64,000 bases of DNA from Clostridia bacterium (GCA_024404115.1 JAKSQM010000004.1:62001-126000); one strand, 5' to 3'. Positions 1-9,681 are shown, numbered from the stretch's first letter. Made by a program: numbers and translations. Notes: generated from the sequence alone by a model not told the origin.

Positions 1-809
1 CCAGCAAGAAGTGCAACAACCTCTGTGTTTTCAAAGCGGATGTCGTTATCTGAAAGGAATTTAAGAACTGAGTTTGCAACATAGCAGCCTGAAAGGTCAT
101 CGCTTGCACCGTCAACAAATCTCTTATTATTTGTGAAAGCAAAGAGGCTTGCAAAACCAGGAACAAATGCAAGCTGACCGAGAGCCATACCTTTTTTGAG
201 TTTATCGTTCTTGCTTAAAAGTGAAACAGCTGTTGAAGCCATACCGTAAACAAGACCTGCAACGCCATAACCTGCAACAGAAACAACGCCTTTTGAACCA
301 AGCTTATATGTATAAGTCCATTCGGGAGCAGAGTCTGTATGACCTGAAATGATTATACGGCGTTTTGTTTCGCCTTCTGCCTTGCGCACAGCAATAACAT
401 TGCCAGATTCAACCTTTTTGAAAAGGGGGTCAAGAGGCTGTTTGTAAAGAGCAAATTCACCAACAACACTGCCAAGAGCAGCACCGATAAGGGGAACAGA
501 AACAGCAGCAGCTTTGTTCTTTTTAAATGCACCAATAAGGTTAGCAGCGGTTGTGCCTAAAAGAAGACCGCCAGCGATGGGAACAAAAGCCATGAAAGCT
601 CTGGGATTTGTTTCAAACTTTTCTCTTGTAACATCATCGGCATAGTTCTTGAGCATATCTGCCATATATTCCTGTGCCTTGCGCTCAGCATCACTGCCAC
701 ATTCACGGGGACCAAATTCTGAGCAGATGTGAGTTATACCCTCTTTTGCAAAGTCGCCGCAGGCTTTAATCTGCTCTGCTGCGTCTTTAATGAGTTCTTT
801 AAAATTCAT
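1..809 (-). CDS. M28-family zinc aminopeptidase-like protein, partial (C-terminus beyond the window)
   Basis: Reads leftward off the window edge, so only the first 269 residues are visible. The start ATG (807-809) follows a good ribosome site (AGGTGAT). A GHTDS motif (His157) and a later GASDDLSG motif (Asp237) match the first and the bridging zinc ligands of M28 peptidases, whose usual forms are GHxDS and GANDNxSG. Unusually, hydrophobic segments lie near residues 72-120, 173-197 and 208-225, between the N-terminal cap and the zinc motifs, so this may be a membrane-associated member. M28 enzymes cut N-terminal amino acids or amino-acid conjugates; the substrate here is unknown. It has its own promoter and is probably transcribed alone. 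Confidence 0.8.
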   Translation of the reverse strand, partial: MNFKELIKDAAEQIKACGDFAKEGITHICSEFGPRECGSDAERKAQEYMADMLKNYADDVTREKFETNPRAFMAFVPIAGGLLLGTTAANLIGAFKKNKAAAVSVPLIGAALGSVVGEFALYKQPLDPLFKKVESGNVIAVRKAEGETKRRIIISGHTDSAPEWTYTYKLGSKGVVSVAGYGVAGLVYGMASTAVSLLSKNDKLKKGMALGQLAFVPGFASLFAFTNNKRFVDGASDDLSGCYVANSVLKFLSDNDIRFENTEVVALLA

Positions 810-841
810 AAGAATCACCTCATAAAATGACATTTTTTTAA

Positions 842-870
842 ATTATATCACACACCAGTGATAAATGCAA
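842..870 (-). promoter_or_regulatory. Promoter of the M28 peptidase gene
   Basis: On the minus strand a TTGCAT -35 box and a TATAAT -10 box are 17 bp apart. The -10 is preceded by TGTGA, giving an extended -10. It lies about 35 bp upstream of the start codon. Confidence 0.7.
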
Positions 871-896
871 ATTATTGTTTGCCGAGAATTAAAAAA

Positions 897-2786
897 TTAT
901 TCAAAAACTTCAAATCCTGCAAAGTCAAATGCGTGAATATTGCCGTCAAGAATGACTTTGTCCCCTTGAAGTGAGCCAGTGCAGTTAATAAATTCTATTG
1001 AAGAATAGTTTTTGTCAAGTTCAATAACGGGGTCAAAAATTTTATCGGGGAAAATGTTCCACAAGCCCACCGCCATGGAGCTTTCGTCTTTCTTTGCCAT
1101 AATATAAAGATTGGGGTGCTTTTTGCAGACGGCAGGGAGCTTTTTCTCTGCCAGCCAATTGTATTCTCTTATGAGCTGTTCCTGACGCATATAGTTTTTC
1201 ATAAAATTTGAAATTCTTCTGTCTTTATTAAACTTGCAGGCGAAAATCAAAAACCTCTGACCGCTTGCATTTTCGTATTTTATTGCTGCAGGGAATTGCT
1301 CGTTTCCGCTTTCAAAAATGCTCAGAATTTCTGCATTTTCTTTTGCCGAAATCTCAACCGCTGTAGATAAATCTCCGCAATAAACAACCTCGTTTTCTTT
1401 AAAGAAAATTTCATTTTGGACAGATATTTTTTCGCCCACATTTTTTATGCCTGTGTCGATGCCTTTTCTTTCAAGAAATTCTGCACCCTCTGCGTCAATT
1501 ATAAATCCGTTGCCAGCGTTGCTTATGTATTTTGCGTTTTCACCAAAGGCGATTGTAACATCTGCGTTTTCATAAGTTGAGGGCAGGGAACAGCCAGTGA
1601 GCATCAGTTGCTCTGTCTGATAAAATTCGTTATCCCAAACGCTGTCAAGCTCTTTTTGAGGGTCAGAAAATTCTTTGTGAAGAATCTTTTTCATCTGACA
1701 GGTTACATTTATTCCAACTGTCTTTTTATTATTAAAATGCTTCTCAATTTTTTCATAAAGAGCGGAATTTCTCTGTGCATTTTCGCTGTAGCCTGTTTCA
1801 TAAAATGGCGAGGATACATAGTCAATGCCATACTTGAAAGCTCCGTCAAAATTCCCGTCAGCTCTTAAAATAGTGTCAAACATTTCAAGGTAAGCGGCAG
1901 GAACATTGAATCGTGGACGGGGATAAGTGTCGCCCTCTGCAAAAATTTCTATACCCTTATTTTTGCACCAGTGAGCCTCCATTCTTTCAAGCTCTGCAAT
2001 GTATTGAACAGACCTTTCTGACGAGCCTGACGCCCAGTATGGCGCACCGATAAGGCGAAGAAATGGCTTCGTTTTGCCTGCCATAATTTTTGAAAGCTCA
2101 ATGGAATCTGCACCGTCGCAATCCCATGTGGATGTTACACTGCAAAGGCTGAAACGGATTGACGGGTCAACCTCGTCAATGGCAGAGCGCATTTCTTTTG
2201 CGAAATCTCTTAGTGTGTCGCCCAGCATATCGTAATAAATCTGACGGTAGCGGTTGTATCCGCCAGTGAATGCTTTTTCCATAATCTGCTCACGGGTGAT
2301 TTTTTCGCTAAGCCTTTTTTCATATTCTTTTATGTGAAGCGCACAGGTGCAGCCGCAATCTCCTCTGTGAGAGAAGCGGAAGTCATCATCAAGCAAAATT
2401 GTTTTTGCACCTGCACGGGCGATTTTTTTAAGATAATCACAAACGGCAGATGAAAATTTTTTATCAAGCGGGCAAAATGAATCCTCGGTTGTTATGCCGT
2501 GAAGCCCTGTTATGGGGGTGTATGCCTGCTCTTTTTCAGAGTCAAGACCTACAAGCGGACCGCCGTGCCCCATTGTTGAAATCCACACGCCTGTTTCAAA
2601 GCCTGCGTCGTTATAAATTTTTATGCTTTTTTCTATTCTTTTTATTTCAGATTCGATTTTTTCTTTTGGCGAGGTGGCTCTGGCAGGGCAAAGCAAAATT
2701 CTGCTTGCCCCAAGCTTTCTTGCTTCAGAAATATTTTTTTCAAAATTTTCGTCAAAACGAACCAGTGGAACAGATATATTATACAA
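897..2786 (-). CDS. Unrecognised glycosidase-like protein (629 aa)
   Basis: No family could be assigned with certainty. The protein is cytoplasmic, with no signal peptide. Its first 350 residues alternate strand-like and helix-like stretches as in a TIM barrel, with acidic motifs at strand ends: LLDDDFRFSH followed by a Cys-rich GDCGCTC, and later IEIFAEGDTYPRPRF. This resembles the catalytic barrel of glycoside hydrolases such as GH42, with a beta-rich C-terminal part. The start is TTG (2784-2786), 6 nt behind a strong GGAGGG site; no ATG fits. It has its own promoter and no co-directional neighbour within operon distance upstream. A role in trimming plant or host glycans is inferred from the many glycosidases nearby. 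Confidence 0.6.
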   Translation of the reverse strand: MYNISVPLVRFDENFEKNISEARKLGASRILLCPARATSPKEKIESEIKRIEKSIKIYNDAGFETGVWISTMGHGGPLVGLDSEKEQAYTPITGLHGITTEDSFCPLDKKFSSAVCDYLKKIARAGAKTILLDDDFRFSHRGDCGCTCALHIKEYEKRLSEKITREQIMEKAFTGGYNRYRQIYYDMLGDTLRDFAKEMRSAIDEVDPSIRFSLCSVTSTWDCDGADSIELSKIMAGKTKPFLRLIGAPYWASGSSERSVQYIAELERMEAHWCKNKGIEIFAEGDTYPRPRFNVPAAYLEMFDTILRADGNFDGAFKYGIDYVSSPFYETGYSENAQRNSALYEKIEKHFNNKKTVGINVTCQMKKILHKEFSDPQKELDSVWDNEFYQTEQLMLTGCSLPSTYENADVTIAFGENAKYISNAGNGFIIDAEGAEFLERKGIDTGIKNVGEKISVQNEIFFKENEVVYCGDLSTAVEISAKENAEILSIFESGNEQFPAAIKYENASGQRFLIFACKFNKDRRISNFMKNYMRQEQLIREYNWLAEKKLPAVCKKHPNLYIMAKKDESSMAVGLWNIFPDKIFDPVIELDKNYSSIEFINCTGSLQGDKVILDGNIHAFDFAGFEVFE

Positions 2787-2815
2787 GGAAATCCCTCCGA
2801 ATAACAGTTTACTTT

Positions 2816-2844
2816 AGTATATCACATAATTTATCTGAAAGAAA
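2816..2844 (-). promoter_or_regulatory. Extended -10 promoter of the glycosidase-like gene
   Basis: Minus strand TATACT preceded by TGTGA (extended -10). The -35 position holds only a weak TTTCTT, 17 bp upstream. It lies about 30 bp before the TTG start. Confidence 0.5.
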
Positions 2845-2869
2845 TACCAACATAATATGAATTATCTTC

Positions 2870-2898
2870 TTGAAAAATTATTTATTGTATGGTAAAAT
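2870..2898 (+). promoter_or_regulatory. Promoter of the NhaC-family gene
   Basis: TTGAAA and TAAAAT boxes are separated by exactly 17 bp, about 33 bp upstream of the start codon. Confidence 0.65.
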
Positions 2899-2931
2899 CC
2901 TTCTAAATTCGTATAAATTGGAGGATTTTTT

Positions 2932-4257
2932 ATGAAAAAAGGCAAAGTCTCGGCACTTTTGCCCATCGGGGTATTTCTTGTTTTTTATCTTGGTCTGGGC
3001 ATTCTTTTCGAGTACATTCTGAAAATTGAAATGGGATTTTACAATATCCCCATCGTTGTGGCATTCCTTGTTGCGTTGCTCACAGCCTGCCTTCAGAACC
3101 GCAAGGTTAAATTTGATGACAAGCTGACTATTATGGGCAAAGATGTTGGCGACAAAAATGTTATCACAATGATTCTCATCTTCCTTGAGGCTGGTATTTT
3201 TGTTGGCGTTGTAGGAAGAAGCAGTGCAGAAAGCGTTGCATACTTTATGCTTTCAATCATCCCTGCAAGGTTTGCGGTTGCAGTTCTTTTCATTGTAAGC
3301 TGCTTTGTTTCAACTGCAATGGGTACATCTGTTGGCACAATCACACTTATTGTTCCTATCGCTGTTACAGTTGCTTCTGCTTCAGGCTTCAGCCTGCCCC
3401 TTTGTGTTGCATCTGTTATGGGCGGTGCAATGTTTGGCGATAACCTTTCATTTATTTCTGATACAACAATCGCTGCCTGCAACGGTCAGGGCTGCCAGAT
3501 GAAAGATAAATTCCGTGAGAATTTTGCTATCGCTCTTCCCGCTGCACTTATTGCTCTTGTAATCATCCTTATCCGCTCTTTCGGTGCAGATATTCCAAGC
3601 AATATTGACCACGCATACAACCTCATTCAGGTAATTCCTTATCTTCTCGTTCTTATTGGCGGCATCATCGGTATCAACGTTTTTGTTACACTTCTTGTTG
3701 GTATCGTTTCAGGCTCAATCATCATGCTTGCAACAGGCAGTGTTAAGGCATTTGATCTTCTTACAAACATGGGCTCAGGTGCAGCTGGAATGTTTGAAAC
3801 AGTAATGGTTGCAGTTCTCGTTTCTGCAATCTGCGCACTTATCCGTGAAAACGACGGATTTGATGCACTTCTTAACGGCATCAAAAAGCTCTTCAAGGGC
3901 AAGCGTGGCGGTCAGCTTGGCGTTGGACTTCTTGTTGGTCTTATGGACATTGCAACAGCAAACAACACAGTTGCTATCGTTATGGCTAACCCCATTGCAA
4001 AAGAGATTTCACAGGATTACGGCATTTCAAAGAGAAAGACCGCTTCACTTCTTGATACATTCTCATGTATCTTCCAGGGTGTTATCCCTTACGGTGCTCA
4101 GATGCTCGTTGCAATTTCAGCGGTTAAAGCTCTTGACGGAAATATCTCAGCTTTTGATATTATCCCCATGCTTTATTATCCCTTTGCACTCCTTTTAAGC
4201 TCACTTGTTTTCATCTTTATTCTTCCTGAAAAAGGCGACAAAACAAACGCTAAATAA
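2932..4257 (+). CDS. NhaC-family Na+/H+ antiporter
   Basis: An integral membrane protein of 441 residues with about eleven hydrophobic segments. The stretch around residues 130-185 (GTSVGTITLIVPIA, then GGAMFGDNLSFISDTT) is the signature of the NhaC family, which exchanges cytoplasmic Na+ or an organic substrate against protons. A second matching half follows (AFDLL, then DIATANNTVAIVMANPIA), as expected from the inverted repeat of this ion-transporter fold. Start ATG lies behind GGAGGA. It is a single-gene unit between its own promoter and a terminator. The transported solute cannot be told from sequence; some NhaC homologues move malate/lactate or amino acids. Confidence 0.85.
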   Translation: MKKGKVSALLPIGVFLVFYLGLGILFEYILKIEMGFYNIPIVVAFLVALLTACLQNRKVKFDDKLTIMGKDVGDKNVITMILIFLEAGIFVGVVGRSSAESVAYFMLSIIPARFAVAVLFIVSCFVSTAMGTSVGTITLIVPIAVTVASASGFSLPLCVASVMGGAMFGDNLSFISDTTIAACNGQGCQMKDKFRENFAIALPAALIALVIILIRSFGADIPSNIDHAYNLIQVIPYLLVLIGGIIGINVFVTLLVGIVSGSIIMLATGSVKAFDLLTNMGSGAAGMFETVMVAVLVSAICALIRENDGFDALLNGIKKLFKGKRGGQLGVGLLVGLMDIATANNTVAIVMANPIAKEISQDYGISKRKTASLLDTFSCIFQGVIPYGAQMLVAISAVKALDGNISAFDIIPMLYYPFALLLSSLVFIFILPEKGDKTNAK

Positions 4258-4280
4258 TTTTTAAAACTACATAAAAATCA

Positions 4281-4320
4281 GCGGTTAAGAGTAGCACTCA
4301 GCTCTCTTAACCGCCTTTTT
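4281..4320 (+). terminator. Intrinsic terminator after the NhaC gene
   Basis: A perfect 11-bp stem (GCGGTTAAGAG, 4281-4291, with 4304-4314) is followed by CTTTTT. It lies between two convergent genes; the minus side has GATTTTT, so it may stop both. Confidence 0.85.
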
Positions 4321-4334
4321 ATTTCTGTTGGATT

Positions 4335-6377
4335 TTATTCAAAATCGCTGTAGGGGATTATGTTTTCGTATTTATCAGCATCAAATTCTTTGCCGAGGAT
4401 TTTTGCATTTTTAACCTGCTTTTTGCCTTTTACAAATTCGGGCTTGCCTGGGCAGAACGGATAAAAACCGAGAACGCTGAAAATGTACCAGATTGCCATT
4501 GTGCCGTTATCCTCGTCGCCGGGGAATCCGTCATCTTCAAAAGAGAATGCCTCGTTGCAAAGCTTCTCTGCCCAGTATGCACTTTTTTCAACATTGCCGA
4601 GGGCAGAATAAATATATGGAATGTGGAAGCTTGGCTGATTTGAAATTGCGCACTGACCGAAGTCTGCCGCCGCCATTTCTGTGATTTCGTGAATCTCACA
4701 GTTGTAGCCGACAATTTCATAATCGGTCTTTGCTGCAAAAAGCTCGTCAATTTTTTCTATAAGATTATCCTTACCGCCATAAAGCTCTGCAAGACCCTCA
4801 ATATCGTGAGGAACTGCAAAAGAATTCTGCCATGCACTGCCCTCTGTGTAATCACGGCCCCACCCGTTTGGTGTGAAATCGGGGCGAAAGTTGCCCTTTG
4901 AATCCTTAGCACGCATAAAGCCTGTATCTTTATCAAAAATATTTTTGTAATATTTTGCTCGTTCTCTGTATTCTTTTTCAATTTCAGTTTTGCCAAGGAT
5001 TTTTGCAATCTCAGCAATGCACCAGTCGCCATATGCAGCATCCTGTGTAAGGTTAACACTTTCTTTCTGCTCGTCATATGGAACATAGCCTAATTTGCAA
5101 TAGCTTTCTGCGCCGTTTCTGCCAAAATCTTTGTTGTCAGAATTGTGAATTGAATGGTGAATCATGCCCTCAAGTGCAAGCTCAAGAGTATATTTGTCGA
5201 GAAGATTTTTTGTGGCGGCATCACAGATTACAGCGTCAACAAGTGTGCTGGGCATACAACCTCTTTCGCCGATTGAAAGCCATCTTGGAAGCCAGCCGCT
5301 TTCTTTATATTCGTTAATAAACGCCTTGACCATATCTTTAAGCTCATCCTTGCAAACAAGTGAAAAAAAAGGATAAACTGTTCTGTATGTGTCCCAGAAT
5401 CCATTATCGGTATAGCGTTTGCCAGCATATGTTTTGCCGTCGTGGGGGCAATAGTGAATCTCGTTGCCGTCGCCGTCAATTTCATAGCACTTGTGAGGAT
5501 AAAGGAATGCACGGTACATACATGAGTAAAATGTTTTCATCTGCTTTTCATCTGTGGGCTCAATTTCAACCTTTGAAAGGTAGCTTTCCCAAAGATTTTC
5601 TGCGTCAGATTTTATTTCGTCAAAGCTCTTATTTTCAACCTCTGCGGCAAGAGTTATCTCTGCCTGTTGGAATGAAATGTAAGAGGTTGCAAGAGAAATT
5701 TCTGTAATTTTTTCTTTTAATTTAATGTGAATTGCAGTGTCCTCTCCGCTGATTTTTTTGCCGCAAAAAGCATCGTCATCTGACTGAATCATTGTGCCCT
5801 CTGCATCAACAGAATTTTCGGGGAATTTCACAACAACATACTCACAAAAATCAACAGCATCACCGCCAGAGGTGTTATCGGTTGTGATGTAAAGTGTATT
5901 GTTTTTCTCGTTAAATTCAAAAGTGTAGTTGTCTTTAACAGAGTGAGCAGAAAAATAATTGCTGCCCTCTTCGTCAAAAGAAAGTCTGATTTTTGCGCCA
6001 CGCTCTGTGGGTGCAAACTCAATATCAGAACGGGTTCTGAGAAGCCTGTATTTAAGATAGTAGGGGGTGAGAATTGCGTCCTGCGGTCTGAAGCCTGACC
6101 ATCTTTCCTCGCCCTCCTGCTTCAAAGGTTCTTTCTGAGCCATAAAGCAAACTGCGCCGTAATCGGCAATCCATGGGGACGGCTGATGTGTAAGGCGGAT
6201 GCCCTCCAATGCTCTGTCCTGCGGATGATAATACCAGCGGTAATTGCCGTCGCTTGTCTGAGGGCAGAAAGCCGCCATACCAAAGGGAAGCTGAACCAGC
6301 GGAAGAGTGTTTCCGTTACTGAATCTGTGGCGGGAAGCACTGCCTTGCTTTGTGTTTACATAACTTAAATATTTCAT
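4335..6377 (-). CDS. GH92-family alpha-mannosidase
   Basis: The protein shows the features of glycoside hydrolase family 92, calcium-dependent exo-alpha-mannosidases acting on mannans and N-glycans. Near the N-terminus are the FSNGNTLPLVQLPFGM and LTHQPSP stretches. In the C-terminal (alpha/alpha)6 domain are SNQPSFHIPYIY and GDEDNGTMAIWYIFSVLGFYP, where the GDEDNG acidic cluster holds catalytic residues. There is no signal peptide, so it should act inside the cell on imported oligosaccharides. The ATG at 6375-6377 is preferred over an in-frame TTG five codons upstream because GAGAGGA lies at the right distance. It begins 11 nt after the Nif3-like gene and shares its transcript. Confidence 0.9.
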   Translation of the reverse strand: MKYLSYVNTKQGSASRHRFSNGNTLPLVQLPFGMAAFCPQTSDGNYRWYYHPQDRALEGIRLTHQPSPWIADYGAVCFMAQKEPLKQEGEERWSGFRPQDAILTPYYLKYRLLRTRSDIEFAPTERGAKIRLSFDEEGSNYFSAHSVKDNYTFEFNEKNNTLYITTDNTSGGDAVDFCEYVVVKFPENSVDAEGTMIQSDDDAFCGKKISGEDTAIHIKLKEKITEISLATSYISFQQAEITLAAEVENKSFDEIKSDAENLWESYLSKVEIEPTDEKQMKTFYSCMYRAFLYPHKCYEIDGDGNEIHYCPHDGKTYAGKRYTDNGFWDTYRTVYPFFSLVCKDELKDMVKAFINEYKESGWLPRWLSIGERGCMPSTLVDAVICDAATKNLLDKYTLELALEGMIHHSIHNSDNKDFGRNGAESYCKLGYVPYDEQKESVNLTQDAAYGDWCIAEIAKILGKTEIEKEYRERAKYYKNIFDKDTGFMRAKDSKGNFRPDFTPNGWGRDYTEGSAWQNSFAVPHDIEGLAELYGGKDNLIEKIDELFAAKTDYEIVGYNCEIHEITEMAAADFGQCAISNQPSFHIPYIYSALGNVEKSAYWAEKLCNEAFSFEDDGFPGDEDNGTMAIWYIFSVLGFYPFCPGKPEFVKGKKQVKNAKILGKEFDADKYENIIPYSDFE

Positions 6378-6388
6378 ATTTTTTCCTC

Positions 6389-7171
6389 TCAATCAACATA
6401 ATTATAAACTTCACCGCATTCAAAATATTTAATTTGAAGTGCAGGGAAAGCTGATTTCATTTTTTCGCTCAGAAGCATCATTCCTGCTCTTTCAGAGCCG
6501 ATGTGGGACATAACGATAACCGCTTTGTTGTAACCTAACTGAGCATAATCTCTTGCCATTTCACCAATGCACCATTCGCAGATTTCACCAGTGAGCAAAA
6601 AATCATTTTCAAAAAGTTCACTTTCAAGATGCCCGGGAGTGCCAAAACAGCAAGAAATTTTTGTGCCTTCTGCGTCAGGATTTCCGGCGATTCTTACATG
6701 CTTTAACTGGAGATTTTTTTGAATAGTTTTTGCAATTTCTTTTGCCGTCATTTTGTTATCAAGAATGAAATTATTCACAGCAAAATATTTGCCTTTAACG
6801 CACTTGCCCGAAAGACCAAGATATTTCATTTCGCCCTCATAAATTAAGTCGGGATTCATAGCGTGAGCATAATCGTGAAAACGAAAAACTGTAAGTCCTG
6901 ATTTTTCAAGGAACTTTTTCTTTTCCTCACCAATAAATGAGTCGATATTTTTATCCATATGCTCATAATAAACAGGCTCGTGAACTATCAGCATATCTGC
7001 GCCCCAGTTAACGGCATCATTCACAACATCGGGCGTTGCAAACATAGATATTGCAATTTTGCTAACTTCCTTTTCGCCATCACCGCATTTGATTGTATCG
7101 CAGGTTTTTGTGGGGTCAATCTCAACACTTGCCCAGCTTTTTATCTCATTTATTACATCATTGCACTTCAA
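6389..7171 (-). CDS. Nif3-like dinuclear metal-centre protein
   Basis: A 260-residue member of the Nif3/DUF34 family, widespread putative metal-dependent hydrolases of uncertain function (some homologues act as GTP cyclohydrolase-type proteins). Metal-site motifs are visible: GADMLIVHEPVYY near the N-terminus (usual GADLIITHHP, so one His is replaced by Glu) and MSHIGSERAGM near the C-terminus (usual GHxxTE). These substitutions suggest altered metal binding. The start is probably TTG (7169-7171) behind GGTGATT. It is the first gene of a two-gene unit with the GH92 mannosidase, so a role linked to sugar or glycan metabolism is possible but unproven. Confidence 0.75.
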   Translation of the reverse strand: MKCNDVINEIKSWASVEIDPTKTCDTIKCGDGEKEVSKIAISMFATPDVVNDAVNWGADMLIVHEPVYYEHMDKNIDSFIGEEKKKFLEKSGLTVFRFHDYAHAMNPDLIYEGEMKYLGLSGKCVKGKYFAVNNFILDNKMTAKEIAKTIQKNLQLKHVRIAGNPDAEGTKISCCFGTPGHLESELFENDFLLTGEICEWCIGEMARDYAQLGYNKAVIVMSHIGSERAGMMLLSEKMKSAFPALQIKYFECGEVYNYVD

Positions 7172-7267
7172 AAAATCACCGCCAAATCAGCACAAAAAAT
7201 CAACACAATTACTATAACATATTTTAAAAATTTTATAAAGATTTTTTGATTGATTTTTAAATATTTT

Positions 7268-7304
7268 TTAAATAAAAAACGGTGCAGATTTTTGCTCTGC
7301 ACCG
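7268..7304 (-). terminator. Intrinsic terminator of the phosphoesterase/membrane-protein operon
   Basis: Minus-strand hairpin with stem CGGTGCAGA/TCTGCACCG (7280-7288 with 7296-7304) followed by TTTTTTATT. It lies 6 bp after the stop of the membrane-protein gene. Confidence 0.85.
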
Positions 7305-7310
7305 CAAAAA

Positions 7311-8702
7311 TTATTCTTTTGTTGATGTAAAAATTTCTTTGCGTTTTGCAATAAGATAACCGATAAGGGTGAGGGGAGCGACAACCATCATGAAATACTG
7401 AACAGGAATGTGAACGAGTATTGACGGAAGCTCTGAGCCATAGCCTATAAGCATATAGCAGAAAAGATGAATTGAAAAAAGAACCGCTGTGAGCCTTGCA
7501 GCAACACCGCAGGGGTCAAGTTTCCACATCTGAGGAAGCTTGCCGAGAAGCATAAGAACTGCGAACGCAAGAACTGCTACACCGCCAACTGCCCATACAA
7601 CAATGGAAAGAGGTGCTGCATCGTCAACTCTTGTGGCAAAGGGGCGGATAGTTGAAACGCCAAAGCCAAAAGCGAATACAAATGCGCAGAGAATAATATT
7701 CTTAACCTTTTCGGGGATAAATGGAACAATATCATCCTTAAAGCCTTCGTCGGGGATTTTTTTATTGACCGCAAAGAGGATAATCATAAGAATAAGTCCT
7801 GCAATGAAGCCTGTGAAATATTCCCAGAAGCTCCATGCATCATCAAGGAACGGATATTTTTCAACAGAAAGCTTGCTCTCTAAAACAAAGAAAATGTTTG
7901 CAATTGTGATGCCAAGTGCGAATGCTGTGCTTCCCCAGAAAATAATCTTTCCGCCTGCTTTATCTTTAAAGCCAAAGCGAACTGCAATAGCGGTTACAAG
8001 TGAAGCAATTGCATGAGAAACAACAGTGATTTCTGTAAAATAGTTTCTGCCAAAGGGGATTTTCTTTGCCCAGTTTATATCTGCAAAATGCTTCATGTAA
8101 ACTGAATATACAGAGCCGTCTTTTCCGCTTTCAACAAGTCCGTTTTTAAAAGCGGCAACTGATTCGGGCTGAACAAGCTTGATTATTGGATGTGAAACAG
8201 TTGCGTTTGCAAGATAAAAAACTGCAAAGAAAATTGCAAAAACAGATATGTATTTTACAAGTGAATATTTCTTATCGCTGAAAAGTCTTGAAACGATAAA
8301 AAGGAAAAGTGGCATTGTGCCAAATCCAAGGCAAAGCATAATGAAAACGCCAGACCATGGAGTACATTCAGCTGTCATAGGACCTGCATAAGCGTCGTTT
8401 TTAACGCTTACTTCAAAGAAGCCTGATGTCTGATGCAGAAGTGTGCCCCACGCAGGTGTGGTGAGCATGCAGGCAGTTGAAGCCGCAATAATCTGAAAAT
8501 AAGAGCTGTTTGTTTTGCGTTTAAAAACCGAATAAATGAATACAGTGAAAAGAAGTCCGCAGGTGAAAACTCCGAATTCAGAGCCCCAGCCATGACTACC
8601 TCTCATTCGCCACATTGCACCTAAAATCAATGCGCCGAGAATAGCGTAAACGATTTTTTCCAAAGCAGAAAACTGTTTTGTTTCTGTTAATTTGTTTTCC
8701 AT
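7311..8702 (-). CDS. Polytopic membrane protein of unknown function (463 aa)
   Basis: About eleven or twelve hydrophobic segments and no signal peptide. No named transporter family was recognised. A distinctive polar motif, RMRGSHGWGS, lies at residues 32-41 just after the first membrane segment and could be a substrate or ion site. The gene follows the metallophosphoesterase by 17 nt with its own AAGGAG ribosome site and is the last gene of a three-gene operon (11241 to 7311). The two preceding phosphoesterases suggest it may move a phosphorylated compound or the product of their action; this is inference from context only. Confidence 0.6.
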   Translation of the reverse strand: MENKLTETKQFSALEKIVYAILGALILGAMWRMRGSHGWGSEFGVFTCGLLFTVFIYSVFKRKTNSSYFQIIAASTACMLTTPAWGTLLHQTSGFFEVSVKNDAYAGPMTAECTPWSGVFIMLCLGFGTMPLFLFIVSRLFSDKKYSLVKYISVFAIFFAVFYLANATVSHPIIKLVQPESVAAFKNGLVESGKDGSVYSVYMKHFADINWAKKIPFGRNYFTEITVVSHAIASLVTAIAVRFGFKDKAGGKIIFWGSTAFALGITIANIFFVLESKLSVEKYPFLDDAWSFWEYFTGFIAGLILMIILFAVNKKIPDEGFKDDIVPFIPEKVKNIILCAFVFAFGFGVSTIRPFATRVDDAAPLSIVVWAVGGVAVLAFAVLMLLGKLPQMWKLDPCGVAARLTAVLFSIHLFCYMLIGYGSELPSILVHIPVQYFMMVVAPLTLIGYLIAKRKEIFTSTKE

Positions 8703-8719
8703 AAGGATTCTCCTTAAAT

Positions 8720-9661
8720 TTATATTTTTTCTTCAAGATAAGGCTTGCCGTTCCTTATCATAACAGACTTAATAAAGCTGTGCTTTTTGAAATTTCTTGG
8801 GCGGATAACAACCTTGTCGTCATAAACCTCAAGCTGAAGTCCAACGCAGAAAGATTTGTCTTCACCGTGGTGATTTCCGCAGGCAAGGCTGGGCAGATTT
8901 ATAAGGTTAAGATTATCCTCTTTTTCAAAGCTTGCATAGCCATTCTTTTTAAAGCAGTTTTCGCCGCAAAGACCCATGTGTGAATGACCGCTGAAATAAT
9001 AAACATTTTTATACTGCTTCATTATTTTTTCAATTTCGTCAGATCTTTCGCCGATTCCGCCCTCGTCAAGAGTTGAATACTCTTCGCTCTTATCCCAGGT
9101 GATTGGCAGGCCATGCTTCTGATTAAGGCTCTGATGGCAGAAAACAAAAATCGGGTTTCCGCTTTCGCCAGCTTTTGCCATTTCGTCAGTGAACCACTGC
9201 ATTTCTTCATCGCTTATAGCGGCTTCACAGCCTGAATCGCTGTCTGTTGCAAGGCAGATGAAGTGATAGCCGTTCACTACATAAGAGAAATAAGGCTTCT
9301 CTCTTTTTTCGTGGCAGATAAGCTCATAATATTTTTTGTAGTTTTTAAGAGCAGCGTCATAGCCGTCGTCATTCCAGCTGTCGTGATTACCTAAAGGGAG
9401 GATAATCTTTTTTGCAGCATTTGGAACTTTATCAAAACATTCCTTTGTCATGCTCCAGTTTATTTCAGAGCCACGGGATGTTGTGTCGCCAACTGTCATA
9501 AAAACATCAACTGGAGCGATGCTTTCTTTAGCGTTTTTTAATGCACATTTCATCCTCATTTTTGGAAGCCATGGCATTGGATGCTTTTCATCAATATGAG
9601 TGTCGCTGACGATAGTGCAGTTGAGCTTTATACCGTCATAAAGTGGTTTCATTTTGCTCAT
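8720..9661 (-). CDS. Calcineurin-like metallophosphoesterase
   Basis: All five motifs of the metallophosphoesterase fold are present in order: SDTHID (residues 19-24), VGDTTS, LGNHDSW, FCHQS and SGHSHMG. These supply the ligands for a two-metal centre that hydrolyses phosphate mono- or diesters. No signal peptide is visible, so it is probably cytoplasmic. A Cys-containing stretch near residue 235 lies between the last motif and the C-terminal beta region. It starts with ATG behind AGAGGT, 20 nt downstream of the alkaline-phosphatase-superfamily gene, and is the second gene of the operon. The substrate is unknown. Confidence 0.85.
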   Translation of the reverse strand: MSKMKPLYDGIKLNCTIVSDTHIDEKHPMPWLPKMRMKCALKNAKESIAPVDVFMTVGDTTSRGSEINWSMTKECFDKVPNAAKKIILPLGNHDSWNDDGYDAALKNYKKYYELICHEKREKPYFSYVVNGYHFICLATDSDSGCEAAISDEEMQWFTDEMAKAGESGNPIFVFCHQSLNQKHGLPITWDKSEEYSTLDEGGIGERSDEIEKIMKQYKNVYYFSGHSHMGLCGENCFKKNGYASFEKEDNLNLINLPSLACGNHHGEDKSFCVGLQLEVYDDKVVIRPRNFKKHSFIKSVMIRNGKPYLEEKI

Positions 9662-9681
9662 TTTTTTACCTCTTTCTTGTA

